Under the pieces are notes generated by a model. That model had not been told where the DNA came from. It searched no databases and saw nothing but the letters and a program-made list of their open reading frames with translations. From the NCBI RefSeq assembly GCF_014172405.1, contig NZ_WNXC01000006.1, forward strand, positions 186,001-250,000: 64,000 nt of DNA, read 5' to 3'. Below are positions 44,074 through 54,100 of the stretch, piece by piece. A program made the position numbers and the translations under genes. This DNA is from Pedobacter gandavensis. Its GTDB lineage: Bacteria; Bacteroidota; Bacteroidia; Sphingobacteriales; Sphingobacteriaceae. The first letter of the stretch is position 1; the number at the start of each line of letters is the position of its first letter.

Positions 44074-44520
44074 TTAGATATTTTGACCTTCATTTTCTGA
44101 GTTAGAATTACGTTGTTCTCCATCATAACCAGATTTATTACCATTAGCGGCATCCTGATTAAATTGTATCGGATTTACTGCAGCGTATTTCTCTGTAAAT
44201 GGAAATGTAAGTCCTTTTGGATTACTACCATATCCATTTTCACCTGGCAGGCCATCTTGAAAAAGCAACCATAACGCATAAAATGGAATAATTTGCCACC
44301 AGCCACTTTTATCCAAATCATGACATCTTTTAGCTCCTTGTGCCCAAAAAAACCAATACAAAGGAATAAGAATAGCGAAGCCAATAAGACCAATGCCCTC
44401 AGAGCCATCTGAAGCGTAAGATACCCTGATTATAAAAAATATAACTATAAAAATAATGGAACTAATGCCATATTCAGTTCTACGAATACGACCCTCAAAA
44501 GAGAATGGATTTTGAAACAT
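44074..44520 (-). CDS. DUF805 membrane protein
   Basis: A 148-residue inner-membrane protein. 'MFQNPFSFEGRIRRTEYGIS' at the N-terminus, hydrophobic helices at about 20-38 and 46-65, then 'WAQGAKRCHDLDKSGWWQII' and a third helix at about 78-92, followed by 'PGENGYGSNPKG', all typical of DUF805. The tail is polar and low in complexity. Role unknown; often found as single genes, as here. Confidence 0.9.
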   Translation of the reverse strand: MFQNPFSFEGRIRRTEYGISSIIFIVIFFIIRVSYASDGSEGIGLIGFAILIPLYWFFWAQGAKRCHDLDKSGWWQIIPFYALWLLFQDGLPGENGYGSNPKGLTFPFTEKYAAVNPIQFNQDAANGNKSGYDGEQRNSNSENEGQNI

Positions 44521-44891
44521 ATAAATTTTAATTAATTTAAAAATTTGGGCATGCTAATTCAATACAAGCTTGGAACCTTGTATTGATTAAAAGAAACACA
44601 GCATTAATCAAAGTAAAATTTTACTACAAGAAAATTTAAGGAGACCACCAGGAGTCAATCGATAGAGAGATAATTTCATTTTGAGCGTTATTTAATTAAC
44701 AGTAGCATGTAATATTAACAATGCAATATAAAAATATAATTAATTATCACAAAAAATTAATGAACATTTAAATTTAACATCGAGATTGCTTATTTCCTTT
44801 TAGACAAATAAAGGATAAAGCTTCGTTAGGGAATGAGGAAAGATAATGCTTCCAACACTTTTAAAAAGAGCCAGTATTTGAAGCACAGGAT
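44521..44891. other. AT-rich intergenic region
   Basis: About 370 bp with no coding frame or RNA gene recognised. The promoter for the leftward DUF805 gene should be in its left part. Confidence 0.5.
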
Positions 44892-45287
44892 TTAAGGAGT
44901 CAAACGTAATAAAACACCTTTTCTTTTGACGATGTTTTTGTAGTCCCACTGTATTTTCTTCGACTTCTCCATCCAGCGTGCAAGATCATCTGTATTAATC
45001 TGTTCAACGGCTGTATAGGTGATAGATGCATCCTTAAATTTCCCTGTGTTGATCTTTAGCTCGGCTTCCTCAAAATCAGCACCACTCCAAAACATCAAAC
45101 GAATACCCGCTTTAAGTTTACTATAGCCAACAATTGGGTTCCCGTCTATAAACCAAACAGGGTGCTTATGCCAGATTTTGCTTTCCGCTTCATTTAGATT
45201 ACGGTTGATTTCAGCTGCTAATGTATTACAGATTTCTTTATCTGTAGCTGATTGCGAATCGATATAAGACTGTATGTCTTTATTCAT
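44892..45287 (-). CDS. DUF1801 (YdhG-like) protein
   Basis: A 131-residue soluble protein. 'MNKDIQSYIDSQSATDKEIC', 'SKIWHKHPVWFIDGNPIVGY' and 'GIRLMFWSGADFEEAELKIN' match the DUF1801/YdhG fold, related to frataxin-like CyaY folds. The function is undefined; some members were proposed as iron chaperones. It lies 27 bp downstream of the 96-aa gene, an operon also found (broken) at 30602-31105. Confidence 0.85.
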   Translation of the reverse strand: MNKDIQSYIDSQSATDKEICNTLAAEINRNLNEAESKIWHKHPVWFIDGNPIVGYSKLKAGIRLMFWSGADFEEAELKINTGKFKDASITYTAVEQINTDDLARWMEKSKKIQWDYKNIVKRKGVLLRLTP

Positions 45288-45628
45288 TGGGGTTTATTTT
45301 GATGATGATCAAATTCATCGGCAATATTCCTTTACCAGCATTTCCCATTCTTCTGCTAACGAAACCTGGGGTCTGGTCTTCCCTGCCCTTTTATACCAAT
45401 AGTCTGCGTTCCAAATGTCACCTTCTTTACGGTGAAGATAGGCATGGATATGGGCAGAGCGCTGATCTGTTAATTGATCAATTAAATCATGGGCAGTTTT
45501 CCAATCGCCAATTCCATCGTACCATAAGGCCTGCATATAGGAAGGCAATTCAGGTGGCACCTGAACATCAATTACAGACTGTTTGAAATCAATTACATCG
45601 ATCATATACCAAATATAACGACAAAGAA
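45181..45628. repeat. 448-bp dispersed repeat, copy B
   Basis: Gap-free match of 30681-31128 at a 14,500-bp offset, same orientation. It includes the first part of the DUF1801 gene and the complete 96-aa gene. This copy has the intact DUF1801 gene, so it is likely the source. Confidence 0.9.
45315..45605 (-). CDS. Conserved small protein (96 aa), repeat copy B
   Basis: A 96-residue near-copy of 30815-31105, differing at a handful of residues ('VPPELPSYM', 'DGIGDWKTAHDLI', 'KTRPQVSLAEEWE'). It is followed by the intact DUF1801 gene. The pair could act together; function unknown. Confidence 0.8.
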   Translation of the reverse strand: MIDVIDFKQSVIDVQVPPELPSYMQALWYDGIGDWKTAHDLIDQLTDQRSAHIHAYLHRKEGDIWNADYWYKRAGKTRPQVSLAEEWEMLVKEYCR

Positions 45629-45889
45629 TTAAACCTTATACAATAGGACGGATTTTACAATAAATGAGAATCATTGCATACTTTTAGTAAAATCCCCAAT
45701 TCAAGATACAACAAACAATTGCATCCACGATAATAATATACCAATAAAAAACGCCTCTAAAAAACCACCTGGCATTCATCAACCCTGCGCTTTAACCCTA
45801 CTTATTCTCCTTCCATTCAATCAACCTGTGCACTTTTCTCATTTTGTGAGTGACCTCCCCCCAATTTTAAGACATGCTAAATTCGAAAA

Positions 45890-46708
45890 TCAGGGCGTTA
45901 ACTGGCTTTTTTCCCACATCTCCTGAGGGGTTAAACCTCCCAAGGAACTATGTGGTCTAAAGGTATTATATTCTGTTCTCCATACTTCAACTTTTTCTAT
46001 GACGTCCTCCATTGATAAGAACCAGTTAGTATTTAGACATTCATCGCGGAAACTTCCATTAAAAGACTCAATATACGCATTATCTGTGGGTTTTCCTGGA
46101 CGGGAGAAATCAAGTATGACCTGATTTTCATAAGCCCATTTATCCAATGCTTTGGAAATAAACTCACTGCCATTATCGACTCTAATCTTTTTTGGAATAG
46201 ATTTGCATTCCTCCTTCAATCTTTCCAATACTGTTACTACTTGTTCCCCCTTAATACCTTGTTCTGGATAAATATCAAGGCAAAATCTGGTATAATTATC
46301 TACTATAGTTAAGGATCTAAATTTTCGCCCGTCAAATAGCTGATCGGATACAAAGTCCATACTCCAGCATTCATGTAAATGCGAGGGCTGTACTCTTTCC
46401 AAACGATGTGCGCCCGCTCGATTTCTTCTAGGTTTTTTACTGCGCAGATTTAATCCTTCTAGCTTATAGAGCCTGTAAACTCGGTTATAACTGTCTTTAA
46501 AACCCTCTCGGCGAAGTAAGATAAAGATCCTTTCACTACCATATCTAACCCGGGTTTCTGCAATTTCTTTCATCCGCATTCTGATTACTTTGTCGTCACG
46601 GCCTATCTTTTTGTAATACCACATCGAGCGACAAAACTGCGTAACAGCACAAGCACGATGTACAGAAACTTTGTAATTGACTACTAAAGCTTCGGCCAGC
46701 CCCTTCAA
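45890..46708 (-). CDS. IS3 transposase OrfB (DDE integrase core)
   Basis: A 272-residue integrase-core protein that cuts and joins the IS ends. The N-terminal HTH_21-type segment ('RYGSERIFILLRREGFKDSY') precedes an rve domain with the DDE triad: Asp in 'CWSMDFVSDQLF', Asp in 'IRVDNGSEFIS', Glu in 'NAYIESFNGSFRDECL'. It should be made mainly as an OrfAB fusion by -1 frameshifting from OrfA; the Met at 46708 may be only an internal start. Intact and probably active. Confidence 0.93.
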   Translation of the reverse strand: MKGLAEALVVNYKVSVHRACAVTQFCRSMWYYKKIGRDDKVIRMRMKEIAETRVRYGSERIFILLRREGFKDSYNRVYRLYKLEGLNLRSKKPRRNRAGAHRLERVQPSHLHECWSMDFVSDQLFDGRKFRSLTIVDNYTRFCLDIYPEQGIKGEQVVTVLERLKEECKSIPKKIRVDNGSEFISKALDKWAYENQVILDFSRPGKPTDNAYIESFNGSFRDECLNTNWFLSMEDVIEKVEVWRTEYNTFRPHSSLGGLTPQEMWEKSQLTP

Positions 46709-46734
46709 TTGGGCTGGCCTTAAAGCTTTTTTTT
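46694..46734 (-). promoter_or_regulatory. Programmed -1 frameshift signal of IS3 element
   Basis: On the minus strand, eight A and a G (positions 46734-46726) form a slippery A_AAA_AAG-type site near the end of OrfA. Just downstream, ggccagccc/gggctggcc (46719-46711 with 46702-46694) forms a 9-bp stem with an 8-nt loop. A -1 slip joins OrfA to the OrfB frame without a stop ('LKKKALRPAQLKGLAEA'). Confidence 0.88.
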
Positions 46735-46986
46735 AAGTACATCCTGAAGCATGTGTTTGTCCAGACTTAAATCCGCAACCAGCTGTTTGAGTTTAGTATT
46801 CTCATCCTCCAGCTGCCGTAGACGCCGTAGTTCAGTGACCCCCAAACCACCGAATTTCTTCTTCCAATTATAAAACGTCGCCTGATGAATTCCCATCTTC
46901 CGGCATACTTCCTCCACAGAGACACCTGTCTCCGCCTGTTGTAACGCAAAGGCAATCTGCGCTTCTGTAAACTTGCTTTTTTTCAT
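46720..46986 (-). CDS. IS3 transposase OrfA (HTH_Tnp_1)
   Basis: An 88-residue DNA-binding protein. The helix-turn-helix is 'FTEAQIAFALQQAETGVSVE' and 'VCRKMGIHQATFYNWKKKFG'; a leucine-zipper-like helix follows ('LRRLRQLEDENTKLKQLVAD'). It recognises the terminal repeats and regulates OrfAB. The frame ends at the slippery A tract. Confidence 0.93.
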   Translation of the reverse strand: MKKSKFTEAQIAFALQQAETGVSVEEVCRKMGIHQATFYNWKKKFGGLGVTELRRLRQLEDENTKLKQLVADLSLDKHMLQDVLKKKL

Positions 46987-47229
46987 AACAATTACTGTAT
47001 GTTTAAATTACGTAATTGCCCGGATTTTTTCGAATTTTCAGTAGTCTGGTTTTTCGGGGGGAGGTCAAATTTCAATATCAAAAAATTAATAATTAATACA
47101 GCTTCCCTTATAAAAGAATAAATCTTGTAAAGACTAACATTCATAACCCAAATTTCATTGTTTGCACCGCAGAATTAATGTGGTATGGTTAAAATTAATA
47201 AGACAAATCTGCGCTAATACCTAACCCAT

Positions 47230-47862
47230 TCATGAACCTAATTTAACCAATAACTCTTTCAACCTCATATTCAACTCTACCTTCTTATTAAACTGTTTAC
47301 TTTTAGCAATAGCCAACTTCACTTTTTCTATCTCTTTGTTCAAGCGCCCAAGTTCCTTTTGAGTTGAAACTAATTCTGTTAGATTCTTTACTTTGGCATA
47401 TGACTTATTAAATTGTTCACAAAAAGTTTTGTAAACCCAATCAATATCATTTTTAAGTTCAATTTGAAACTCGTTTTCATTCTCAGTCAACCAATCAGTT
47501 GAATAAGTGTAATCGATTACCGCTAAATCTTCATTTTTTGGATTGTTATGTTTTGGAGAAGTGGAGAGGTAAACAGAATTTACATTTCTAATTATAAATA
47601 TAATTGGGTATGGGATTGCTTTGTCAATGATGTTTAAAATGCTTTTAATTTGAACCTTTTCTTTAAGCTCAATACTAAAAATCTGAATTTCCAATATTTC
47701 TTTTGATTGCAGGTTCGTAGTGTCGACCGATAACTTATTTGACCAAGTTATTCTTGAAACATTATCTGCAAATTCTTTTTTTTGTCTTGAATTCGTATAC
47801 GAATCAAATGCATTTTTTGGAATAATCTTATTTAGTTTAGTGGTTTCAGGTAGCTTGAACAT
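47230..47862 (-). CDS. DUF4391 protein, last gene of defence operon
   Basis: A 210-residue soluble protein. 'MFKLPETTKLNKIIPKNAFD', 'VSRITWSNKLSVDTTNL', 'EILEIQIFSIELKEKVQIKS', and a C-terminal coiled coil ('LGRLNKEIEKVKLAIAKSKQ') match DUF4391. This family is commonly encoded with SNF2-type helicases in defence islands; its biochemical role is unknown. It follows the helicase by 7 bp. The IS3 element lies 160 bp beyond its stop. Confidence 0.85.
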   Translation of the reverse strand: MFKLPETTKLNKIIPKNAFDSYTNSRQKKEFADNVSRITWSNKLSVDTTNLQSKEILEIQIFSIELKEKVQIKSILNIIDKAIPYPIIFIIRNVNSVYLSTSPKHNNPKNEDLAVIDYTYSTDWLTENENEFQIELKNDIDWVYKTFCEQFNKSYAKVKNLTELVSTQKELGRLNKEIEKVKLAIAKSKQFNKKVELNMRLKELLVKLGS

Positions 47863-47869
47863 AATCTTG

Positions 47870-50800
47870 TTACTTCACAATAAGAAACGATATTAATTTG
47901 AAATCCTCAATACCCTTAAATTTATCTTTTAAAGCAACAGTTCCTCCTGCCTTAAATAAACTTAAAACTTCCTTTTCTTCCTCTGTATTTAAAATACTGC
48001 CAATAGCCTTTCGCAATAAATCAGAGTATGATGACATATCATGATATTCGTTAGTTTCAATATTCAATTGTTCACAAAGTGAAACTATTGGCTCATCAAT
48101 TTCCTTGCACAGCATCCTCACCGCATCTAATATTTTTTTGGAGTCGATATGATTAAAAAACAATTTTCCAGTAAGATCTATATAAACCAAATAAAATGGA
48201 TGTAAGCGATTGAGTTTATTAATATTTACATCAGAGTTCACATTTTTCAAAACATAGATTACGCCTGGCTTTAACATTTCTGTTGATTGAACAACCGCGT
48301 GAATGCCTTCTGGAATATCTGTTAGTTCTCCATATTTCTTTATGTAATTAGATAAATCAATTCGAAAATCATTTAAGCCTAAATCAGTAATATCTACACC
48401 TTCACGAAGGTCTTCTAAATCAGTAACCTCATCTTGTAGTTTCCTTAGTTGAATTTTTCGGTATTCTAGATCTTTTTGGTTTTCTTTAAGAATATTGTCA
48501 TCTGCAGTACTGGCCATATCAGAAATCATCATTCTATCTTCAACTCTTTGTTTTAAATTGATATAGGCATCTAAAGTAATATCTGGCCAAAAGTTAACTA
48601 ACGTTATGCTTTCATTTTTGGAACCAATACGGTCAATACGCCCGAATCTTTGGATAATACGCACAGGATTCCAGTGTATATCGTAGTTGATTAAATAATC
48701 ACAGTCCTGCAAATTTTGACCTTCGGATATACAATCAGTGGCGATCAAAATATCTACTTCCTCAGTAATATGAGGAAAAAGCAATGCTTTATCTTTCGAC
48801 AGTGGCGAAAAGCACGCAAGTAATGTATTTACCTCAGTTGGAATAATTTTACTACTACAGATTTTCTTAGAACCAGAAATCAAAGCAGAGTTAAGATGAT
48901 ATTTATCTTTAAAATATCCACTCAAGTTATGATATAAGTAATTTGCAGTATCAGCGAAAGCAGTAAATATGATAACTTTTTGATTATCCTTGTTAAATGG
49001 TTTTTGAATTTTTTTCTCAATCCTTTCTATCAAAGTTTGTAGCTTGCAATCACCTTGAGGATTAATTGCTAATGCTTTTTGGAGCAGAAGATCTAATACA
49101 ATAAAATCTTCCTGTAAATCTTCTTTCCATTGCAGTCGATCCACATCTGCTAAATGAACCTTTACTTTTTTACCAATAACATTTTCTTCATCGCCCCAAT
49201 TAGAGTCCCAATCAAAGTTTTCATCATCAGTATCTATCAGTACGCTTGTTAAAGATTCATCGTCACCCCTTTCAATTGCTCGTAAAGTGTTTTCTATTTG
49301 ATTTAAGATACCAGATGCAGTAATTCGAAAAGAATCTACAGAACTTTCTAATCGTTTTAATAAATTAATATGCATCAAAACTTTCAAACTACGCTCACGA
49401 TCCATTTGTGTTAAACGTCCTGTTTTAACGGTTTTGTCATACAGTTGCGCGTATTTTTCAATCTTGCTTGGTAGTAAATATTTTAGTGGCGAATACACAG
49501 AAAAATTAAGCTTTCTTAACTGTTCGGCTATTTCCACATAGGTTAAATCACTATTTTTTGTAAGTGCACATTCAATAGATTCAGGTTTATTTCTTGTTGG
49601 AAATTTACCGATATCTGTAGTATCGTAATACGTAGTGATATGCTTTCTAGAACGGGCAATAGTTAAAGAATCCAGTACCTCAAAGAAATCAAAATCCAAC
49701 ATTTCTAATAATTGATCTGCGGTCCTTTGTGACAAATCCATTTTAGACCATATATTAAAAGCCGATTGCGCTTTTTTGAAAACCAAGTCAATTCCTGAGG
49801 TGGTGCCTAACTTATTATCCATTAATTCAGCATCACCCTCATAAGCTATAGCCAATTGATTTTTAAGGTCATTAAATCGATTATTTACTGGAGTTGCGGA
49901 TAACATTAGCACCTTCGTTTCTATTCCATCTCGCATCACCCTTCGCAATAGTTTCTGATAACGATTTTCTTTCTCCGAATAAGTTAAACCGCTATTTCTA
50001 AAATTGTGTGATTCATCTATTACAACTAACCCGTAATTTCCCCAATTCACATTCGCCAAGTTGCGCCCATTGCTCATTCCCCCTTCTCTTGATAAATCAG
50101 TATGGAATAATACATCATAACGGAAACGGTCTTTAGACAGAATGTTATTTTTATCGTTGTGGCGATAAGTATTCCAATTGGCTTCTAACTTTTTCGGACA
50201 GAGCACTAAAACGTCCTTATTACGCATTTCATAATACTTGATTACGCCCAATGCTGAAAAGGTTTTACCTAGACCAACACTATCAGCCAAAATACATCCT
50301 TTATATTTTTCCAGCTTATTGATAGCGCCAATTACAGCATCCTTTTGAAAATTGAATAACTTATTCCAAACTATTGTATCCTTAAAACCTACTTTATCAT
50401 CAGGTAAATTATCTAAGCTCAAATCATCTAGAAAATCATTAAAGATGTTATACAGCGTGATGAAATAAATAAAATCTGGACTATTTTCTTGAAAAGCCTT
50501 TTCGAAATATTGTTGAACTTTATCCGTTACAATTTCCAAGTGTTCTTCGTTTTCCCAAACCTGGTTAAACCAATTAAGGAAATCTTGGCTATTAGGGAAA
50601 TCAGATTTTTGTATTAAGGTAGGGAAACCTTTTTTTGGGGTTACACCTAAATCAGCAGTCGTAAAACTATTAACATTTGACCATGCATGAGCAGTGTCAT
50701 CAGAATTTTGCGTATGGATCATTCCGTTTAAAGGAAATCCATGTTGCTTATTTGATTTGAACGTTACTTTGGCTTTTACCCATTTAGAGCATTCTTGTGC

Positions 50801-51106
50801 AATAGCTCTTTGCGTTAGTTGGTTGCGCAACTTTAATTCAAACTCACCACCACATAAATCTGCCTCTTTAAAAAGATGAGGAATGAAAAATTTAGGAACT
50901 TCTTTTTTTAAGTTTTCCTGAAGAAAAGTTGGGGAAGTAAAAATAAACCTTAGTTCATCAATGCCTTGAAGTTCTTTTCGTAAAGCTTCAAAGGCATATA
51001 TAGAAAATGAAGAAGCAGCAATAGAAAGTTTGTCTTTCTTTTTGATACTTAACTGCAAGTCGTCTATTAAACGGCTATTTACATTATCAATGAGTTTCAT
51101 TCGCAA
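47870..51106 (-). CDS. SNF2/DEAD-type helicase with N-terminal PLD-like domain
   Basis: A 1078-residue ATP-driven DNA translocase. The N-terminal ~200 residues resemble a phospholipase D-like fold ('LSIAASSFSIYAFEALRKEL', 'FPLNGMIHTQNSDDTAHAWS'). Helicase motifs follow: I 'ILADSVGLGKTFSALG', II 'LVVIDESHNFRNS', III 'VLMLSATPVNNRF', V 'ILIATDCISEGQNLQDC', VI 'RIIQRFGRIDRIGS'. PLD-SNF2 proteins occur in several phage-defence systems such as DISARM-like and Hma-like loci. The start overlaps the end of the GHKL gene by 20 bp. A role in translocating on and attacking foreign DNA is inferred. Confidence 0.9.
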   Translation of the reverse strand: MRMKLIDNVNSRLIDDLQLSIKKKDKLSIAASSFSIYAFEALRKELQGIDELRFIFTSPTFLQENLKKEVPKFFIPHLFKEADLCGGEFELKLRNQLTQRAIAQECSKWVKAKVTFKSNKQHGFPLNGMIHTQNSDDTAHAWSNVNSFTTADLGVTPKKGFPTLIQKSDFPNSQDFLNWFNQVWENEEHLEIVTDKVQQYFEKAFQENSPDFIYFITLYNIFNDFLDDLSLDNLPDDKVGFKDTIVWNKLFNFQKDAVIGAINKLEKYKGCILADSVGLGKTFSALGVIKYYEMRNKDVLVLCPKKLEANWNTYRHNDKNNILSKDRFRYDVLFHTDLSREGGMSNGRNLANVNWGNYGLVVIDESHNFRNSGLTYSEKENRYQKLLRRVMRDGIETKVLMLSATPVNNRFNDLKNQLAIAYEGDAELMDNKLGTTSGIDLVFKKAQSAFNIWSKMDLSQRTADQLLEMLDFDFFEVLDSLTIARSRKHITTYYDTTDIGKFPTRNKPESIECALTKNSDLTYVEIAEQLRKLNFSVYSPLKYLLPSKIEKYAQLYDKTVKTGRLTQMDRERSLKVLMHINLLKRLESSVDSFRITASGILNQIENTLRAIERGDDESLTSVLIDTDDENFDWDSNWGDEENVIGKKVKVHLADVDRLQWKEDLQEDFIVLDLLLQKALAINPQGDCKLQTLIERIEKKIQKPFNKDNQKVIIFTAFADTANYLYHNLSGYFKDKYHLNSALISGSKKICSSKIIPTEVNTLLACFSPLSKDKALLFPHITEEVDILIATDCISEGQNLQDCDYLINYDIHWNPVRIIQRFGRIDRIGSKNESITLVNFWPDITLDAYINLKQRVEDRMMISDMASTADDNILKENQKDLEYRKIQLRKLQDEVTDLEDLREGVDITDLGLNDFRIDLSNYIKKYGELTDIPEGIHAVVQSTEMLKPGVIYVLKNVNSDVNINKLNRLHPFYLVYIDLTGKLFFNHIDSKKILDAVRMLCKEIDEPIVSLCEQLNIETNEYHDMSSYSDLLRKAIGSILNTEEEKEVLSLFKAGGTVALKDKFKGIEDFKLISFLIVK

Positions 51107-54100
51107 AGTAATTTTTCAAATCTGTAATGAATTCTGAAAATGGTTTAGCATCTCTCCAAATTGGTCTATTTACATAAACGGACTCCGTTTTGTTATCTAA
51201 ATTTACTTTAATATCATCTAATAGAGACAAATTTACCAGGCCACTATCCCAATTTTTAATTTTATCACCAATTTTGTAGCCAATATCAGTTACAAAATTT
51301 GCATTTTCAGTAAAATACTTTTCGTCAATTTGATATTCATCGTCAGGCCTTGTTAACACACATAAAGCATATTGATCTTTTTCTACAACTGCTGTCCTTC
51401 CTTGAAGAATTGACATTCTTACATTTTCTTTTCCACGTATAACATTTTTTATTTCTATTGAGTAACCTTTGGTTTTTAATATAATTTCAAAATCTTTGCC
51501 TAGATCTGGATTAAACAATTCCATCTCCATATCAATGCCTTCAAAAACTTTCCTAAATGCGTCTTCTGCAGATTTACCTATCTTTTGCCATCTCAACCTT
51601 TGCTCTCTAATTGCGATCATTTCTTGCGCTTTTAAAATGAGAGCATCTGGTCCTAATTCATTTGCAACCGCTTCAAGCCGTTTCATATGATCGACTGATA
51701 AATTGATTTCCGCAAGTTTTGAAATATCTTCCATAGACTTTCCAGAATCTTTCAGCGCTTTTATATGCTTGCTGAATCCATCCCCTAAAGAGATTACGTA
51801 TAGAAAATTTCTTTTCGCAGCGAATGTTTTAAGGTAGCTTGCGGCATCTGAATGCTTATCAAACCAAGAATTTACTGTATTAAAAACATCGTGGAGTTCA
51901 CCAGTTAGTCCAACCTTGCCTGCAATTTTATCATCTTCAAACAGTCTATCGATATGTTTGGTAACAAAATTAACATCTGTGGTTCTAAAATCAGTTACGG
52001 TGATTTTATTTGCTATTAAATATTCTTTTGGATTGTAATTGCACTTTTCTAGAGCTATTATCTTCAAATCCTCGTCAAAATATCGTGAATTATCTTCTTT
52101 GAACAAGTCTTCGGTATAGGCCTTGAAAACTCCGTGATGCTGAATTTCAATATCCTTCTCTTGAACAAGAGTTTTATTCTGTTGAGTTGGTATTATATGG
52201 TATTTTGTTAAAAACCCTTTAATATCTTCTCTTGATTCATTTATATATGTTAAAAATCTATTCAACCAATTGTATGCGGTTTCTAAATTCTCATCAAAAT
52301 ACAACTGTGCGAACTGACTTATGGTTGTCTCTTTCTGAATCAAATAACAAATATATTTAGCTGTCCACAATTCTGCCGGCTGATAGTAATTTTCGTAATC
52401 AATTGTTACGTATTTTTTTTCACCAAGCTTATCTTGTAAGAGTTCTTTTACCATACCAAGCCAAGTTTCTCTTTTAGAGGCTCTGTCTGTTTTGAATAAA
52501 GTATTGATATGTAGTATTGCAGATATTTGTTCCTCTTTCGCTGCCTCTATTGGAATTTTACTTATAACATCATTATTTAAATCTTTATAAAATTGCTCTA
52601 AATCAAAAAATGCGATGCCAGGAACATCATTTCCAAATCCCTTATTAAGAAACTCTAAATCTAAATTTCTACCTAATTTCTCAGAAACAAATTTTATTTC
52701 ATCATCTATAGGTGGATACAATTTAACTCCATCTCTAACTTTGAATTCTTTTTTTTCATTTAGATAAATAGGATAAGTTTCTCCCAAAGTAGAATTAATT
52801 GATTGTAAATATTGATAGACATTTTTTAAGCTATCATATGGTATACCTTCGTCTACATTAATTAAACCTGGCAAGCTTCCAAGCAATTGCTCCAAAGTAA
52901 TAGAAAATATATCAGGCCAATTTGAAGTTTCTTGATTAACTACTTTATCCCAGAAACCTATGCTTTCATTATTTGGCACCACATCAGGCATAAGCCCAGC
53001 TAAGATTTTGTAAAAAGAATTATCATCAGCTAAATTAAGTACTGGAAATTTAGCTTCCCCCATTTTTATTAGCCCTCCTGAAACTGTAGCTACAAGTTCC
53101 TGTGTGATTAAGAAGTCTCTGATCGGTTTTTGTATATCATTAATGTACCAGTCTCGACCTGTATAATTTTTTAATTCTAATGGTAGGCCAGATAAAGCCA
53201 AAAGGTGTAAATTCTGAATTTTTGCATTAACGATTGTATTTAAAAACAAAAGATATTCATCTTTAAACTCCAGCAAAGAAGTTCTATTTGAATCAGGGGT
53301 AAATTCTTTTGTGTTTTCATCTTCTTTTTTAGTTACGATACCATCCCTTGGTTCGGTTGGTCTGAAGTTGTTGTGTTGAATGAAAACTGGCAAATTGAAA
53401 TTCTCAGTACCTATTAAGGGAAACTCTTTAAATAACACAGCTTGGTTTTCTAAGCTTTTTAAGGCATAACTTTCTCCAATTTCTTCAACAGGTATTCCCA
53501 AAATTAAGCTTGGAGTTTCTTTATAAAGTAAACCATTTTTCTCTCCAGCACTTAGATAGTTCAAACCACCTATCTTGCTTGGTTTTGGTTCAATTTCATA
53601 GCTGCTTGAAATACCATCTCGAATTATTGTAATTGATTTTATTCTCTTTCGATCATTATCACCTTTATTAATTAACAAAGTGAATATTACATTTTTTTCT
53701 AGCTCATCAAGCCCTTTTTCTGCATAGTGCTTTGCAGCATCATTTAAATAATAGGTAAATGTATGGCTATAGTTATCAAATATTTCGATAGGTAAATTAC
53801 CTATTTTATTAATTTCATCGAAAGTCGTTTTGATAGACAACTTCATTTGTTTTAGAGCCTCTGTTTCTTCTAAAGAAGCCGAAGTTCTATCAACTTCAAT
53901 TTCGAACTTTCTTTCTCCAGTAGTATTTTGATGAACACCAGAAATTGAAAGTTTTTTACTAAGAATATGTGTTGTTACGAAACCAGTACCATATTTACCT
54001 GTAGTACCGTCATCACCGCCAAGTGATTTTGTTGACTTTTTATGTAAGATTGCAATTAGATGCTTGGTTTCAAAAGGTGCCCCATTGTGACTAATCGTAA

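Larger units (their letters stand above)
45851..47067 (-). mobile_element. IS3-family insertion sequence (IS407-group-like)
   Basis: A complete element of 1217 bp. The ends are imperfect inverted repeats beginning TGACCTCCCCCC and matching again in the 'AATTCGAAAA' part some 30 bp inside. Both transposase frames are intact. I found no matching target-site duplication: the 4 bp on the left (tgag) and right (aatt) differ. It inserted in the gap downstream of the defence operon. Confidence 0.92.

Noticed and set aside
45847..47071. Target-site duplication of the IS3 element
   Set aside because: The 4 bp on either side (tgag and aatt) do not match, and shifting the ends by a few bases does not help.
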